Assembly (NCBI RefSeq): GCF_018130825.1
Contig: NZ_JAFCJS010000013.1
Location: 62,001-126,000, forward strand
Reading direction: 5' to 3'
DNA: 64,000 nucleotides
Source: Bradyrhizobium liaoningense
Lineage (GTDB): Bacteria > Pseudomonadota > Alphaproteobacteria > Rhizobiales > Xanthobacteraceae
Shown: positions 24,363 to 32,920 of the stretch, piece after piece
Layout: each line of letters begins with the position of its first letter
How positions within the stretch are numbered: position 1 is the first letter of the stretch
Program-made: the position numbers and the translations under genes
Notes under the pieces: generated by a model
Seen by the model: the letters and a program-made list of their open reading frames with translations, nothing else
The model's database searches: none
What the model was told of the DNA's origin: nothing

Positions 24363-26024
24363 ATGAGCACCGAAGAACTTCCCCCGCGCGAATCCATGGA
24401 ATTCGACGTCGTCATCGTCGGCGCCGGCCCCTCGGGCCTGTCGGCCGCGATCCGGCTGAAGCAGCTCAACGCCGATCTCAACGTCGTCGTGGTGGAGAAG
24501 GGCTCCGAGGTTGGCGCGCACATTCTTTCGGGCGCGGTGATCGACCCGGCCGGGCTCGACAAGCTCGTTCCGGACTGGCGCGAGGATGCCGACTGCCCGC
24601 TGAAGACGCAGGTGAAGGACGACCGCTTCTACTGGATGACCGGCGGCGGCGCGATCAAGCTGCCGAACTTCATGATGCCGCCGCTGATGGACAACCATCA
24701 CTGCTATATCGGCTCGCTCGGCAATGTCTGCCGCTGGCTGGCGCGGAAAGCGGAGGCGCTCGGCGTCGAGATCTATCCGGGCTTTGCCGCGGCCGAGGTG
24801 CTCTACGACGAGGGAGGCAAGGTCAAGGGCATCGCCACCGGCGACATGGGTATCGGCCGCGACGGCCAGCCGAAGGATTCTTTCACCCGCGGCATGGAAT
24901 TGCTCGGCAAGTACACGCTGTTCGCCGAAGGCGCGCGCGGCAGCCTGACCAAGCAGCTCATCAACAAGTTCGCGCTCGACTCCAAGAGCGAGCCGCCGAA
25001 GTTCGGCATCGGGCTCAAGGAAGTCTGGCAGATCGATCCCGCAAAACACCAGAAGGGTCTGATCCAGCATTCGTTCGGCTGGCCGCTCGATCTGAAGACC
25101 GGCGGCGGTTCGTTCCTCTATCATTACGACGACAATCTCGTCGCCGTCGGCTTCGTCGTGCATCTCAATTACGACGATCCTTATCTGTCGCCGTTCGACG
25201 AATTCCAGCGCTTCAAGACCCATCCCTCGATCCGAGGCACTTTCGAAGGCGCCAAGCGGCTCGCCTATGGTGCGCGTGCGATCACGGAAGGCGGCTACCA
25301 GTCGGTGCCGAAGCTCAGCTTCCCCGGCGGCGCGCTGATCGGCTGCGCGGCCGGCTTCGTCAACGTGCCGCGCATCAAAGGCGTGCACAATGCGATGGGT
25401 ACCGGCATGCTGGCCGCCGAGCATGTTGCGGCCGCGCTCGCTGCCGACCGCGCCAATGACGAGCTCGTCGAATACGAAAACGCCTGGCGCTCCTCGTCGG
25501 TCGGCAAGGATCTGTTCCTGGTCCGCAACGTCAAGCCGCTGTGGTCCAAGTTCGGCACCGTGCTCGGCGTCGCGCTCGGCGGCTTCGACATGTGGTGCAA
25601 CACGCTGTTCGGCGCCTCGCTGTTCGGCACCCAGTCGCATTCCAAGCCTGATCGTGCCACGCTCGATCCAGCCAAGCAGCACGCCCCGAAGAACTACCCG
25701 AAGCCGGACGGCAAGATTTCCTTCGACAAGCTGTCCTCGGTATTCCTGTCCAACACCAATCATGAGGAGGACCAGCCGGTCCATCTCAAGGTTGCGGACA
25801 TGAACCTGCAGAAGACCTCGGAGCACGACGTCTTCGCCGGTCCCTCGAATCGCTATTGCCCGGCCGGCGTCTACGAGTGGATCGAGGAAGGTTCGGGCCC
25901 GCGTTTCCAGATCAATGCCCAGAACTGCGTCCACTGCAAAACCTGCGACGTGAAGGACCCCAACGGCAACATCACCTGGGTTCCGCCGGAGGGCGGCGGC
26001 GGCCCGAACTACGAGGCGATGTAA
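24363..26024 (+). CDS. etfD: electron-transfer flavoprotein:ubiquinone oxidoreductase (ETF-QO)
   Basis: The 553-residue protein has an N-terminal FAD motif VVIVGAGPSGLSAA (about 16-29). A ubiquinone-binding and membrane-associating middle follows, then a C-terminal ferredoxin-like part with YCPAGVYEW and NCVHCKTCDVKDP, the four cysteines of the 4Fe-4S cluster. It passes electrons from fatty-acid and amino-acid dehydrogenases through ETF to ubiquinone at the inner membrane. Length and motifs match the full family, so it looks intact. etfAB are not in the window. Confidence 0.95.
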   Translation: MSTEELPPRESMEFDVVIVGAGPSGLSAAIRLKQLNADLNVVVVEKGSEVGAHILSGAVIDPAGLDKLVPDWREDADCPLKTQVKDDRFYWMTGGGAIKLPNFMMPPLMDNHHCYIGSLGNVCRWLARKAEALGVEIYPGFAAAEVLYDEGGKVKGIATGDMGIGRDGQPKDSFTRGMELLGKYTLFAEGARGSLTKQLINKFALDSKSEPPKFGIGLKEVWQIDPAKHQKGLIQHSFGWPLDLKTGGGSFLYHYDDNLVAVGFVVHLNYDDPYLSPFDEFQRFKTHPSIRGTFEGAKRLAYGARAITEGGYQSVPKLSFPGGALIGCAAGFVNVPRIKGVHNAMGTGMLAAEHVAAALAADRANDELVEYENAWRSSSVGKDLFLVRNVKPLWSKFGTVLGVALGGFDMWCNTLFGASLFGTQSHSKPDRATLDPAKQHAPKNYPKPDGKISFDKLSSVFLSNTNHEEDQPVHLKVADMNLQKTSEHDVFAGPSNRYCPAGVYEWIEEGSGPRFQINAQNCVHCKTCDVKDPNGNITWVPPEGGGGPNYEAM

Positions 26025-26334
26025 GAGCGGGCTCAGCCGGAGCGGATCAGGTCGCAAAGCGTGATCTGGCGCACGTTCGCGTGAGAACCCGGCCGCGGCT
26101 ACCTGTCGCGGTCACGATAAGGCCATAGTAGCGGCGTCTTGGGGCGGTCTTGACCGGTCAGTTGGCCGATTTGGGGCGTGCGGAGGGGATCGCCCGGTCC
26201 GAATCCTTGCGGTGAACCGCCAAAAGCGGCATTGTCGGCCCGACGGTTCCGGGTCCCGATGCCACTGGCCGCGTTCGCATGCGAGACGGCCTTCTGCTGC
26301 AAACCCAGGCACTACCAACTCAAGGCGAGCCCTG
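26025..26334. other. intergenic region between ETF-QO and TPR genes
   Basis: This 310-bp gap holds no recognisable gene or palindromic repeat family. GGTCTTGACCGGTCAGTTGGCC (26149-26170) has short self-complementary pieces and includes TTGACC, a possible -35 element for the TPR gene. Confidence 0.4.
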
Positions 26335-28131
26335 ATGTTCTCAAATCGTTTCAACCGCTGGACTGCTGCCGCCATCGCCCTCATGGGCACAGCGATCGCG
26401 ACGGTCCCCGGCGCGGTCCTGGCGCAGACGCCGGATCACCCGGCCGACACGGCGGCGCAGTTTCCGACCCGAAACGATCTGAAGTCGCTCACCGGTGCCG
26501 GCAGCTATCTTGCCGCCCGCCACGCCAGCGTCGAACGCGATGCGGCTTCGGCGGCCGCCTTCTACCGCTCGGCGCTCCGTACCGATCCCAAGAACAACGA
26601 GCTGCTCGACCGCGCCTTCATCTCCTCTGTCGCCGACGGCGACATCGATGAGGCGGTCAAGCTCGCCGAGCGCATCCTGACCATCGACAAGACCAACCGC
26701 GTCGCGCGTCTCGTCGTCGGCGTGCATGATCTCAAGTTCAAGAAGTACGCGACCGCGCAGAGTAACATCAATCAGTCGATCCGCGGCCCGATCACCGATC
26801 TCGTCGCCACGCTGCTGTCGGGCTGGGCCGCCTATGGCGCGGGCGATGCCAAGGGCGGCGTCGCCACCATCGACAAGCTCGCAGGTCCCGAATGGTATCC
26901 GCTGTTCAAGGATCTCCACGCCGGCATGATCCTCGAGCTCGCCGGCAAGGAGAAGGACGCGGGCACGCGCTTCGAGCGCGCCTACAAGCTCGACGATTCC
27001 ATGCTGCGCGTCACCGAGGCCTATGCGCGCTGGCTGTCGCGCAACAAGGATTCGGCCGCGGCGACCACCGTCTATCAGGCGTTCGACAAGAAGCTCGCCC
27101 GCCATCCGCTGATCGTGGAAGGTTTGCGCGACACCAAGGCCGGCAAGAAGCTGCCGCCGCTGGTCGATTCCGCGCAGGCCGGCGCCGCCGAAGCGCTCTA
27201 CGGCATCGGCGCCACGCTGACCCGCCGCGGTGGCGAGGATCTGGCGCTGGTCTATCTGCAGCTCTCGCTCTACCTGCAGCCCAGCCATCCCTTGGCGCTG
27301 CTCTCGCTCGCCGATCTCTATGAATCGGTGAAGCGGCCGCAGATGGCGATCAAGGTCTATGAGCGCGTGCCCGCGACCTCGCCGCTGAAGCGCAACGCGC
27401 AGATCCAGCTCGCCATCGACCTCGATTCGGCCGACCGCACCGACGAGGCGATCAAGATCCTCAAGGGCGTCACGACCGAGGATGCGAAGGATCTCGAGGC
27501 CATCATGGCGCTCGGCAATATCGAGCGCGGCCGCAAGCGGTTCGGCGACTGCGGCGCGACCTATTCGCAGGGCATCGAGGTGCTGACGCCGGGCAACGAC
27601 AAGGCCAACAGCGTCTGGTACTACTATCGCGGCATCTGCCAGGAGCGTTCCAAGCAGTGGGCCAAGGCCGAAGCCGACATGAAGAAGGCGCTCGAGCTCC
27701 AGCCCGACCAGCCGCATGTCCTCAACTATCTCGGCTATTCCTGGATCGACCAGGGCGTGAACCTCGACGAGGGCATGAAGATGATCAAGCGCGCCGTCGA
27801 GCAGCGTCCCGACGACGGCTACATCGTCGACTCCCTCGGCTGGGCCTACTACCGCATCGGCAATTACGAAGAGGCGGTGAAGAACCTCGAGCGCGCGATC
27901 GATCTCAAGCCGGAAGATCCCACCATCAACGATCACCTCGGCGATGCCTATTGGCGCGTCGGCCGCACGCTGGAAGCCAAATTCCAGTGGTCGCATGCGC
28001 GCGATCTCAAGCCCGAGCCGGATGACCTTCCGAAGATCGAGGCCAAGATCGCCAACGGCTTGACCGAGGACAATTCGAATTCTTCGGCCGCGCAGGCGGA
28101 GAAGAAGAAGGACGACGGCAAGGGCGGCTAA
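26335..28131 (+). CDS. exported tetratricopeptide-repeat protein
   Basis: The 598-residue product has a signal peptide with hydrophobic core AAAIALMGTAIATVPGAVLA, likely cut after about residue 31. Helical repeats fill the rest. The clearest TPR units are in the C-terminal third, with WAKAEADMKKALELQPDQPH, NYLGYSWIDQG and NYEEAVKNLERAIDLKPEDP. The tail is Lys/Asp-rich. The role is unknown; the protein should act in the periplasm or at the outer membrane as a scaffold. ATG 26335 was chosen because it starts the signal peptide. ispE follows 25 nt later and may be cotranscribed. Confidence 0.85.
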   Translation: MFSNRFNRWTAAAIALMGTAIATVPGAVLAQTPDHPADTAAQFPTRNDLKSLTGAGSYLAARHASVERDAASAAAFYRSALRTDPKNNELLDRAFISSVADGDIDEAVKLAERILTIDKTNRVARLVVGVHDLKFKKYATAQSNINQSIRGPITDLVATLLSGWAAYGAGDAKGGVATIDKLAGPEWYPLFKDLHAGMILELAGKEKDAGTRFERAYKLDDSMLRVTEAYARWLSRNKDSAAATTVYQAFDKKLARHPLIVEGLRDTKAGKKLPPLVDSAQAGAAEALYGIGATLTRRGGEDLALVYLQLSLYLQPSHPLALLSLADLYESVKRPQMAIKVYERVPATSPLKRNAQIQLAIDLDSADRTDEAIKILKGVTTEDAKDLEAIMALGNIERGRKRFGDCGATYSQGIEVLTPGNDKANSVWYYYRGICQERSKQWAKAEADMKKALELQPDQPHVLNYLGYSWIDQGVNLDEGMKMIKRAVEQRPDDGYIVDSLGWAYYRIGNYEEAVKNLERAIDLKPEDPTINDHLGDAYWRVGRTLEAKFQWSHARDLKPEPDDLPKIEAKIANGLTEDNSNSSAAQAEKKKDDGKGG

Positions 28132-28156
28132 GAGTGGGTTTGGGGGCTGATCGCCG

Positions 28157-29041
28157 ATGTCGGCGTTGATTGAAGAAGGGCGGGCGAAGGTCAATTTGAG
28201 CCTTCGCGTCGTCGGCCGTCGTGCGGACGGCTATCATGATCTCGAAAGCGTGGTCGCGTTCGCCGATTGCGCCGACCGGCTCACGCTGGAGCCCTGCGGC
28301 GAGCTGAAGCTCACCACCACCGGACCGCTGGCCGCAGCCTGCGGCGACACCTCCGACAACCTCGTTTTCAAGGCGGCCAAGCTTCTGGCCGAGGCCGTGC
28401 CGGGCCTGAAGCTCGGCGCTTTCGCGCTCGACAAGGTGCTGCCCGTGGCCGCCGGCATCGGCGGCGGCTCGGCCGATGCCGCGGCGGCGCTGCGCCTGCT
28501 GGCGCGCCTCAACAATCTGTCGCTCGACGATCCACGCATGCAGCAGGTTGCGCTCGCGACCGGCGCCGACGTGCCGGTGTGCCTGTTCTCGCGCGCCTGC
28601 GACATGACCGGCGTCGGCGAGCAATTGCTGCCGCTCGCCTTGCCGAGCATGCCCTGCGTGATGGTCAACCCGCGCGTGCCGGTTGCCACCAAGGACGTGT
28701 TCCAGGCGCTGGGCCTGCGCAACGGCGAGCTCCTGGTCGGCGCCACCTCGGTCCTCGAAGCGCCGGCCTGGCCGGAGGAGGGGGCCTCGATCGCCGATTG
28801 GGTCGAGGTTCTCGAAACCGTCGCCAACGATCTCGAGGCGCCCGCGCTGCGGATCGAGCCCGTGATCGGCGAGGTCCTGGACGCCTTGCGCTCCTCCGCC
28901 GGCGTCAAGCTCGCCCGCATGTCGGGCTCGGGCGCAACGTGCTTTGCGATCTATGGCGCAGCCACCGATGCGCATGCCGCCGCCGAGAAGATCCGGCGCG
29001 ACCACCCCGGCTGGTGGGTGCATGCGGGGACGTTGAGCTAG
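28157..29041 (+). CDS. ispE: 4-diphosphocytidyl-2-C-methyl-D-erythritol kinase
   Basis: The 294-residue enzyme is a GHMP kinase. It has AKVNLSLRVVGRRADGYHDL at the start, the ATP loop PVAAGIGGGSADAAAALR in the middle and MSGSGATCFAIY near the end. It phosphorylates CDP-methylerythritol in the MEP isoprenoid pathway, upstream of the polyprenyl synthase encoded at 32.9 kb. It is 25 nt behind the TPR gene. A palindromic repeat lies between it and the convergent hydrolase gene. Confidence 0.95.
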   Translation: MSALIEEGRAKVNLSLRVVGRRADGYHDLESVVAFADCADRLTLEPCGELKLTTTGPLAAACGDTSDNLVFKAAKLLAEAVPGLKLGAFALDKVLPVAAGIGGGSADAAAALRLLARLNNLSLDDPRMQQVALATGADVPVCLFSRACDMTGVGEQLLPLALPSMPCVMVNPRVPVATKDVFQALGLRNGELLVGATSVLEAPAWPEEGASIADWVEVLETVANDLEAPALRIEPVIGEVLDALRSSAGVKLARMSGSGATCFAIYGAATDAHAAAEKIRRDHPGWWVHAGTLS

Positions 29042-29060
29042 GTCTGTCCCCGGCGACGGT

Positions 29061-29156
29061 GCCGTAGGGTGGGCAAAGGCGCGAAGCGCCGTGCCCACCG
29101 TCTTTCAGATACGGCGACAGGAGCGTGGGCACGCTTCGCTTTGCCCACCCTACGGC
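29061..29156. repeat. palindromic repeat, CGTAGGGTGGGCAAAG family copy 6
   Basis: GCCGTAGGGTGGGCAAAG and its reverse complement form 18-bp arms around GCGCCGTGCCCACC and a GTGGGCAC match. It lies between convergent ispE and the alpha/beta hydrolase gene. Confidence 0.9.
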
Positions 29157-29163
29157 AGTGGCG

Positions 29164-30039
29164 CTAGAGGCTTTCTTCGCCGAGCCCCAAAAACCGCTGG
29201 ATCTCACCCAACACCTCCTGCGGCTTGTCGTGCTGCAGCCAGTGCCCCGCGCCGGCGATGGTCTCGATCCGCGCCTGCGGGAAGTAGCGCTCCAGGCCAG
29301 TGGCCCTAGCGCCCGCCAGAAAGCTCTCGCCGGCATTGAGCAGCAGCGTCGGGCAGGCGATGCGCGACCACAGTGCGACGTGGTCATCCGCCCAGAGTCG
29401 GTGCGGCGCACTGGCGCGCTGATAGGGATCGAACTTCCAGCTAAAGGTGCCGTCCTCGTTCTGCCGCGCGCCGTGCGTGGCGAGATGCAGCGCGAGCTCG
29501 CGGGTGAGGCGCTTGTTGTGCAGCACCATCTGTGCGGCGGCGTCCTCGAGGGTCGCATAGCGACGCGGCGTGCGGTCGTGCAACTTGTCGAGCTGACTGA
29601 CCCATTTGTTGATGCGCTCGTGCACGGGCGGCTTCGGCGCATCCGGCAGCATGGTCACGCCGTCGAGGACCACCAGCCTGGTGACCCGCTCAGGGAATGA
29701 GCCGGAAAAGATCAGGCTCACCATGCCGCCCATCGAGTGGCCGATCAGGGTGATCTGAGGCGCGGCGATGGTGCGGACGAGCTGGACCAGATCGTAGACA
29801 TATTCGGTCAGCGCGTAGCTGCCGCCTTTGGTCCAGTCGGAATCGCCGTGGCCGCGCAGATCGGGCGCGATCACGTGGAAATGCGGTTGCAGCGAGCGCG
29901 CGAGGGCGTCCCAGCTGCGGCAATGATCGCGTCCGCCATGGACCAGGATGAGCGGCGGCGCGCTCTCGTTGCCCCAGTCGGCATAGTGCAGCCGCAGGCC
30001 GTGCGATTCATAGAAGCGGTCTTGCGGGGCGCTAGCCAT
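29164..30039 (-). CDS. alpha/beta hydrolase
   Basis: The 291-residue protein has the alpha/beta hydrolase fold signatures: the oxyanion segment ILVHGGRDHCRSW, then DLRGHGDSDW, the nucleophile elbow GHSMGG and a late histidine in GAGHWLQHDKP. A catalytic Ser-Asp-His triad is therefore complete. The substrate could be an ester, epoxide or C-C bond. It overlaps the LysE gene by 8 nt and is the last gene of a same-strand run with the HxlR regulator and beta-ketoacyl synthase. Confidence 0.88.
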   Translation of the reverse strand: MASAPQDRFYESHGLRLHYADWGNESAPPLILVHGGRDHCRSWDALARSLQPHFHVIAPDLRGHGDSDWTKGGSYALTEYVYDLVQLVRTIAAPQITLIGHSMGGMVSLIFSGSFPERVTRLVVLDGVTMLPDAPKPPVHERINKWVSQLDKLHDRTPRRYATLEDAAAQMVLHNKRLTRELALHLATHGARQNEDGTFSWKFDPYQRASAPHRLWADDHVALWSRIACPTLLLNAGESFLAGARATGLERYFPQARIETIAGAGHWLQHDKPQEVLGEIQRFLGLGEESL

Positions 30040-30664
30040 GTGCGGGCCGCCGCGCCAGCGCGAGCGAGAGGCCGAGGCCCGCGATGAAAACGCCGGAGCC
30101 TTGCGTGAGGCGCCGCATCAGCTGCGGCCGTCCGACCAGTTGCGCGCGCGTCGCGGAGGCCATCAGCACCACGACGACATCGGCGAGCGTGTTCAGCGTC
30201 ACCGAGATCGCGCCCAGCATGATGAATTGCAGCGTGGGGTTCGCCCCCGCGGGATCGAGGAATTGCGGAATGAAGGCGAGGAAGAACGCGGCGGTCTTCG
30301 GGTTCAGCGCCTCGACCAGCACGCCGTCGCGAAACGCGCGCTTGTCGCCAACCGCCTTGCATTCGAGCGACAGCGTACGGCCGGCGCTGCGAAACGTCTT
30401 GATGCCGAGCCAGACCAGATAGAGCGCGCCGACAAATTTGACCGCGGTGAACAGTTCCGCGCTGGCCAGGATGATCGCGGAGATGCCGAGACTGCCGGCC
30501 ACGACATGGACCATGCCGCCCAGCGCGGTGCCCGCGGTCGAGGCAAAGCCGCTTGCGCGTCCCTCGGACAGGGTTCGTGCCGCGACGTAGAAAATGCCGG
30601 GGCCGGGGATTGCTGCGATGAGGAATGCTGCGGCCAGGAACAGCCAGAAATTGGTTTCGGTCAT
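30032..30664 (-). CDS. LysE/RhtB-family exporter
   Basis: The 210-residue product has about six membrane segments and the LysE-family hallmarks AAIPGPGIFYVAARTLSEGR near the start and ALNPKTAAFFLAFIPQF in the middle. The family exports amino acids or related small compounds through the inner membrane. The frame is open far upstream, but ATG 30664 is the family start and the upstream part is the alternative frame of fabF. It starts 44 nt after fabF and overlaps the hydrolase by 8 nt, so it is probably part of one operon; its substrate could be a product of that operon. Confidence 0.88.
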   Translation of the reverse strand: MTETNFWLFLAAAFLIAAIPGPGIFYVAARTLSEGRASGFASTAGTALGGMVHVVAGSLGISAIILASAELFTAVKFVGALYLVWLGIKTFRSAGRTLSLECKAVGDKRAFRDGVLVEALNPKTAAFFLAFIPQFLDPAGANPTLQFIMLGAISVTLNTLADVVVVLMASATRAQLVGRPQLMRRLTQGSGVFIAGLGLSLALARRPAHG

Positions 30665-30708
30665 CCTGTTTTGGTAGCGCAGGCTGCCGCGATTGCAAGG
30701 CCCCTCGT

Positions 30709-31971
30709 TCAGCCCATGCGGCGGAAGATCACGCTGGCATTCACCCCGCCGAAGCCGAAACCGTTGGAGATGGCGTGCTGCATCGGCATCGGCCGCGCGC
30801 TGCCTGAGACGATGTCGATGCCGTCGGCGCTCGCGTCGGGGTTTTCGAAATTGAGCGTTGGCGGCGTGATCTGGTCGCGCAAAGCCAACACGGTGAAGAT
30901 CGCTTCCAGGCCACCGGCGGCGCCGAGCAGATGGCCGGTGGCCGATTTCGTCGCGCTCACGGCGATGCCGTTGTCGCGGCCGAACAGCGCGCCGATGGCG
31001 CCGAGCTCGCTCTCGTCGCCGGCCGGCGTCGACGTCGCATGCGCGTTGAGGTGCTGCAGATCCGCGGGCGCAAGCCTGGCCTGCCGCAGCGCGATCTCCA
31101 TGGCGCGGCGGGCGCCGTCGCCATCGGGCGGACCCGACGTCATGTGGTAGGCATCCGCCGTCGTGCCGTAGCCGACAATCTCCGCGATCGGCGCGGCGCC
31201 GCGTGCGAGCGCATGCTCGAGGTCCTCGATCACGAGGATGCCGGCACCTTCGCCCATGACAAAGCCGTCGCGGTCGCGATCGAACGGGCGTGAGGCGCGC
31301 GCGGGTTCGTCGTTGAAGCCGCTCGACAGCGCGCGTGCCGCGGCAAAGCCGCCGAGGCTGACGATGTCGATGCAGGCCTCGGCGCCGCCACAGATCGCGA
31401 CGTCGGCTTCGCCGGCGCGGATCATGCGCGCGGCATCGCCGATCGCCTGTACGCCCGCGGCGCAGGCCGTGACCGGCGTGCCCAGCGCGCCCTTGTAGCC
31501 GTATTTGATCGAGACGTGGCCGGCGGCGAGATTGGCGAGGAACGAGGGGATCGTGAACGGCGACAACCGGCGCGCGCCGCGCTGCTCGGTGATGCGCACG
31601 GCTTCCGCCATTGCAGGAAAGCCGCCGACGCCGGAGGCGATGATCGTCGCTGTGCGTTCCAGCGCGCCTGCATCCTGCGGCGTCCATTTGGCTTGCGCGA
31701 CGGCTTCTGCCGTGGCGAGCAGCGCGAACAGGATGAAGCGGTCCATCTTGCGCTGATCTTTTGGCGCCGCGGCCTGCGCCGGATCAAAACCACCTTCGGC
31801 GTCATCGGCCTTGTCGGGTACGAGTCCGGCGATGCGGGCGGGAAGCGCCTGCGCCCATTCGGGCAGGGTGCGCAGTCCGCTTTGGCCGGCGAGCAGCCGG
31901 CGCCAGGACAGTTCGACACCGCAGCCGAGCGGCGACACCGCGCCCAATCCCGTCACGACGATACGACGCAT
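30709..31971 (-). CDS. fabF: beta-ketoacyl-ACP synthase II-like enzyme
   Basis: The 420-residue condensing enzyme has the Cys-His-His triad: C170 in VTACAAG, H311 in NAHATSTPAGD and H347 in TKSATGHLLGAAGG. It elongates an acyl-ACP with malonyl-ACP. The N-terminal part is somewhat divergent, with an acidic insert (KADDAEGG, about 54-61), so it may be a specialised FabF homologue rather than the main one; no acpP, fabG or fabD is adjacent. The HxlR regulator's stop is one base before its ATG, meaning tight coupling. ATG 31971 is chosen over an upstream start overlapping the regulator. Confidence 0.85.
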   Translation of the reverse strand: MRRIVVTGLGAVSPLGCGVELSWRRLLAGQSGLRTLPEWAQALPARIAGLVPDKADDAEGGFDPAQAAAPKDQRKMDRFILFALLATAEAVAQAKWTPQDAGALERTATIIASGVGGFPAMAEAVRITEQRGARRLSPFTIPSFLANLAAGHVSIKYGYKGALGTPVTACAAGVQAIGDAARMIRAGEADVAICGGAEACIDIVSLGGFAAARALSSGFNDEPARASRPFDRDRDGFVMGEGAGILVIEDLEHALARGAAPIAEIVGYGTTADAYHMTSGPPDGDGARRAMEIALRQARLAPADLQHLNAHATSTPAGDESELGAIGALFGRDNGIAVSATKSATGHLLGAAGGLEAIFTVLALRDQITPPTLNFENPDASADGIDIVSGSARPMPMQHAISNGFGFGGVNASVIFRRMG

Positions 31972-31972
31972 G

Positions 31973-32488
31973 TCAGTCTCCAGCAAGCGCGACGGCCGGG
32001 TTCATGGCCTTGAGTGAAGCGAGCCGCCTGCGCATCCCGCGGCTGGCGCGCGGCCCGGGAATGGCGATGGTATTGGCGAGCGTGATCGGCTGCATGTCGG
32101 CAGCGTCGACCACGACCGGATCGAACGGGCGTGCTCCGTTCCGGCTTGCCAGCAGGATGGATTCGCCTTTGGGGGCGAGATGCTTGTTGCCCCAGGCGAG
32201 CAGCGCCACGATCACGGGGAAGAAATCCCGCGCCTTGTCCGTCAGCACATATTCGTACCGCGGTGGCCGCTCTTGATAGCGGCGCCGGACGAACATGCCG
32301 CTCTCGGTGAGATGGACGAGCCGCCGCGACAGGATGTTCGGCGCAATGCCGAGGCTTTTCGAGAACTCGTCGAACCTCGTCGCGCCCTGGAACGCATCCC
32401 GCAGGATCAAAATGCTCCACCATTCGCCGACCGTCTCCACGGCGCGGCCGACGGGGCATTCCAGGATCGAGGGGGATTTGGGCTGCAT
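31973..32488 (-). CDS. HxlR-family transcriptional regulator
   Basis: The 171-residue protein has a single HxlR winged helix: CPVGRAVETVGEWWSILILR at the N-terminus, then FDEFSKSLGIAPNILSRRLVHLTESG and the wing YEYVLTDKARDFFP. One cysteine (residue 11) is in the conserved spot where some HxlR proteins sense thiol stress. A C-terminal extension of about 60 residues is not recognised. It is the first gene of the run with fabF, lysE and hydrolase, and a 7-3-7 dyad lies 20 nt before its start, likely its own operator. Confidence 0.88.
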   Translation of the reverse strand: MQPKSPSILECPVGRAVETVGEWWSILILRDAFQGATRFDEFSKSLGIAPNILSRRLVHLTESGMFVRRRYQERPPRYEYVLTDKARDFFPVIVALLAWGNKHLAPKGESILLASRNGARPFDPVVVDAADMQPITLANTIAIPGPRASRGMRRRLASLKAMNPAVALAGD

Positions 32489-32508
32489 GACGGGAGGTTA
32501 GGGGAGTT

Positions 32509-32525
32509 ACTTGCAAAATGCAAGT
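32509..32525. promoter_or_regulatory. candidate HxlR operator
   Basis: ACTTGCA, AAA and TGCAAGT form a perfect 7-3-7 dyad 20 nt upstream of the HxlR ATG. HxlR proteins act as dimers on dyads of this type, so autoregulation of the operon is likely. Confidence 0.65.
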
Positions 32526-32630
32526 CACTGGGTGGGCGGCTTTCCGACTCGGTGGGGCGAGTTGCGGGTCTTGGGGGACGTCGCTGAAAGTTGAATGCGG
32601 GTTGGCGAATGGCGCCTGCGCGCCTTGCTC

Positions 32631-32710
32631 CGTCATTGCGAGCGTAGCGAAGCAATCCAGATTCTCGCCGCGCGGACAGACTGGATTGCTTCGCTACGCT
32701 CGCAATGACG
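32631..32710. repeat. palindromic repeat, CGTCATTGCGAGCG family copy 1
   Basis: The ends at 32631-32660 and 32681-32710 are perfect 30-bp inverted arms, starting CGTCATTGCGAGCGTAGCG and ending CGCTACGCTCGCAATGACG. The loop is 20 bp. A decayed second copy lies at 43887-43956. Confidence 0.9.
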
Positions 32711-32744
32711 GTGTCGAAGCGGTGACGACGCTATCTCACCAGGG

Positions 32745-32885
32745 TCGTCCCGGCGAAGGCCGGGACCCATAACCACAGGGAGAAGTTTGACGAAGATTGG
32801 TAGTGAGGTGTAGGCGCGCGGTACGGGCACCGGCGCGCTTACAGATGGATCACGCGGTATGGGTCCCGGCCTGCGCCGGGACGAC
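32745..32885. repeat. palindromic repeat, GTCCCGGCGAAGGCCGGGAC family copy 1
   Basis: Both ends are themselves hairpins: GTCCCGGCGAAGGCCGGGAC on the left and GTCCCGGCCTGCGCCGGGAC on the right, with the CCCATA/TATGGG border in inverted order. A second copy sits inside the nad operon at 48255-48372. Together with the neighbouring repeat it fills most of the 432-bp gap before ispB. Confidence 0.85.
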
Positions 32886-32920
32886 AGCAAGGGCGTGGCG
32901 GGCAGTGTGCCGATAACGTC

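Noticed and set aside
26341..28194. 617-residue minus-strand open frame opposite the TPR gene
   Set aside because: It is a shadow frame. The plus strand has a signal peptide and TPR repeats.
30665..31687. Long upstream extension of the LysE frame
   Set aside because: It overlaps fabF on the same strand in another frame. The LysE family starts at 30664.
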